A stretch of 64,000 nucleotides of DNA from Methylotenera sp. (GTDB lineage: Bacteria; Pseudomonadota; Gammaproteobacteria; Burkholderiales; Methylophilaceae): the NCBI RefSeq assembly GCF_029945535.1, contig NZ_JAQSCU010000013.1:497522-561521 (forward strand), given 5' to 3'. Position 1 is the stretch's first letter. Each line of letters starts with the position of its first letter. A model generated the notes under the pieces. The model made no database searches. It saw only the letters and a program-made list of their open reading frames with translations, and was not told the DNA's origin. The translations under genes were made by a program, and so were the position numbers. Shown here in pieces: positions 62,938-64,000 of the stretch.

Positions 62938-64000
62938 TGGCGCTCATTCACTTACTCCCAGATCAACTCATCAGCCAAATCGCCGCAGGCGAAGTAGTAG
63001 AGCGCCCTGCATCCGCACTCAAAGAGCTGCTAGAAAACAGCTTGGATGCTGGCAGTACTGAAATATCCGTGTCTTTAGTGCAAGGTGGCGTTAAGCAGCT
63101 ACGGGTGGCAGACAATGGTAATGGCATTGCGCAGGAAGACTTAGCCATGGCGCTGACGCGACATGCAACTAGTAAAATTGCTAGCTTAGATGACTTGGAA
63201 GCTGTCGCAAGTTTAGGTTTTCGTGGTGAAGCCTTAGCGAGTATTGCCTCTGTTTCACGTACGCAAATCAGTAGTCGCGCACTTGATACAAAACATGCTT
63301 GGCGTATTGCTTCGAATGGTAGCGAGATTTCACCAATCGAACCAACCGCTTTAGATGCGGGTACGATTATTGAAGTTGATGATTTATATTTCAACACGCC
63401 TGCGCGCCGTAAATTTTTAAAAACTGAAGGTACAGAGTTTGGTCATTGCGAAGCTGCATTCAATCGCGTGGTGCTTTCTCGCCCAGACGTGGCTTTTATG
63501 TTGCAACACAATGGCAGGGCACTTAGCCGCTATGCAGTCAGCGAGCCAACTAAGCGCTTTGGTGAAGTTTTAGGTGCAGATTTCGCTGCTGAAACAATCG
63601 CCGTAGATGAATCGGCAGCAGGTTTGCGCATATGGGGCGTAGTCGCCAAGCCAACTTTTAATCGCAACAAAAGCGATACGCAATATGTGTACGTGAATGG
63701 TCGTTTTGTCCGTGATAAACTCATTTCACACGCCATACGCCAAGCGTATCAAGATGTTTTGCATCATGATAGGCATCCTGCATTTGTGTTGTTTTTAGAG
63801 TTAGACCCTAATTTGGTCGATGTGAACGTACATCCAGCTAAAACCGAAGTTAGATTTAGGGATGGACAAGCTATCCATCGCTTTATTTTCCACTCGCTAC
63901 ACAAAGCGCTAGCTTCACCCACGGGCGTTTCAAATGCTAGCACGGCCAATCAAGCGGCTTACAATCCGTTTGGGGGTCAAAATGCCAACTCACCGAGTTA
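62937..64000 (+). CDS. mutL: DNA mismatch repair protein MutL (N-terminal part, runs off window)
   Basis: The 354 visible codons are the GHKL ATPase half of MutL, the matchmaker between MutS and MutH/UvrD. Motifs in order: LPDQLISQIAAGEVVERPASALKELLENSLDAG (ATP-binding Asn/Asp), DNGNGI, ATSKI, LGFRGEAL, FNTPARRKF and VDVNVHPAKTEVRF. The gene continues past base 64000, so the C-terminal dimerisation domain is not seen. The ATG at 62937 is the first Met before the conserved region; a hairpin abuts it. Confidence 0.97.
   Translation, partial: MALIHLLPDQLISQIAAGEVVERPASALKELLENSLDAGSTEISVSLVQGGVKQLRVADNGNGIAQEDLAMALTRHATSKIASLDDLEAVASLGFRGEALASIASVSRTQISSRALDTKHAWRIASNGSEISPIEPTALDAGTIIEVDDLYFNTPARRKFLKTEGTEFGHCEAAFNRVVLSRPDVAFMLQHNGRALSRYAVSEPTKRFGEVLGADFAAETIAVDESAAGLRIWGVVAKPTFNRNKSDTQYVYVNGRFVRDKLISHAIRQAYQDVLHHDRHPAFVLFLELDPNLVDVNVHPAKTEVRFRDGQAIHRFIFHSLHKALASPTGVSNASTANQAAYNPFGGQNANSPS

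Noticed and set aside
1-64000. CRISPR arrays, prophage, insertion sequences, integrases, restriction or toxin-antitoxin genes
   Set aside because: I looked for regular repeats, transposase and phage motifs and found none; the window appears to be core chromosome.

Overview
This window is a chromosomal segment of a Gram-negative bacterium, most likely a betaproteobacterium of the Methylophilaceae (Methylotenera-like). I infer this from gene order and protein style; it was not confirmed by a search. Base composition is AT-leaning, genes are densely packed, and the first 10 kb has the order tig-clpP-clpX-lon-hupB-tRNA-Val-tRNA-Asp-ppiD, which is typical of betaproteobacteria. I saw no phage, insertion sequence, CRISPR array, toxin-antitoxin or restriction genes.

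Layout. 1-9.4 kb: end of an outer-membrane-type protein, then protein quality control (trigger factor, ClpXP, Lon, HU, two tRNAs, PpiD). 9.4-16.6 kb (minus): FabI, a peptide-type ABC importer without ATPase genes, MltD-like lytic transglycosylase, GloB. 16.6-20.2 kb: methyltransferase, rnhA, dnaQ, a lone rfbB, and queD. 20.3-23.8 kb (minus): a translationally coupled HD-GYP/EAL pair with altered catalytic motifs. 23.9-27.2 kb: rsgA, a small cytochrome c, an Ste24-type protease and divergent orn. 27.3-29.3 kb: glgA and the fluoride channel gene crcB. 29.3-35.8 kb: rne, a 667-bp divergent leader region, rluC, a HAD phosphatase, a Rieske protein and sppA. 36-40 kb: a membrane diguanylate cyclase, a FadL-type porin and PPK2. 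40.1-49.9 kb: glycogen/alpha-glucan cluster (pgi, glgB, glgC, GH57, malQ, ROK glucokinase). 50.2-56.9 kb: two large c-di-GMP signalling proteins. 57-64 kb: queG, tsaE, amiC, an Suv3-like helicase, a soluble PilJ/MCP-like protein and the start of mutL, which runs off the window.

How the genes work together. Three themes stand out: ATP-dependent proteolysis and folding; glycogen synthesis and remodelling, with Pgi and glucokinase linking it to hexose phosphates; and c-di-GMP turnover (five GGDEF/EAL/HD-GYP proteins plus a chemoreceptor-like protein). Queuosine synthesis is represented at both ends (queD, queG).

I did not find a convincing undescribed multi-gene system. The most interesting signals are small: a sigma32-like lon promoter whose -35 element lies in the loop of a perfect 14-bp inverted repeat; a 14-bp hairpin ending on the first base of the mutL start codon; a 75-bp REP-like inverted repeat; a perfect 32-bp palindrome after sppA; queG and tsaE start codons overlapping head-to-head; an MltD frame whose signal peptide begins before any normal start codon; and degenerate c-di-GMP catalytic motifs.
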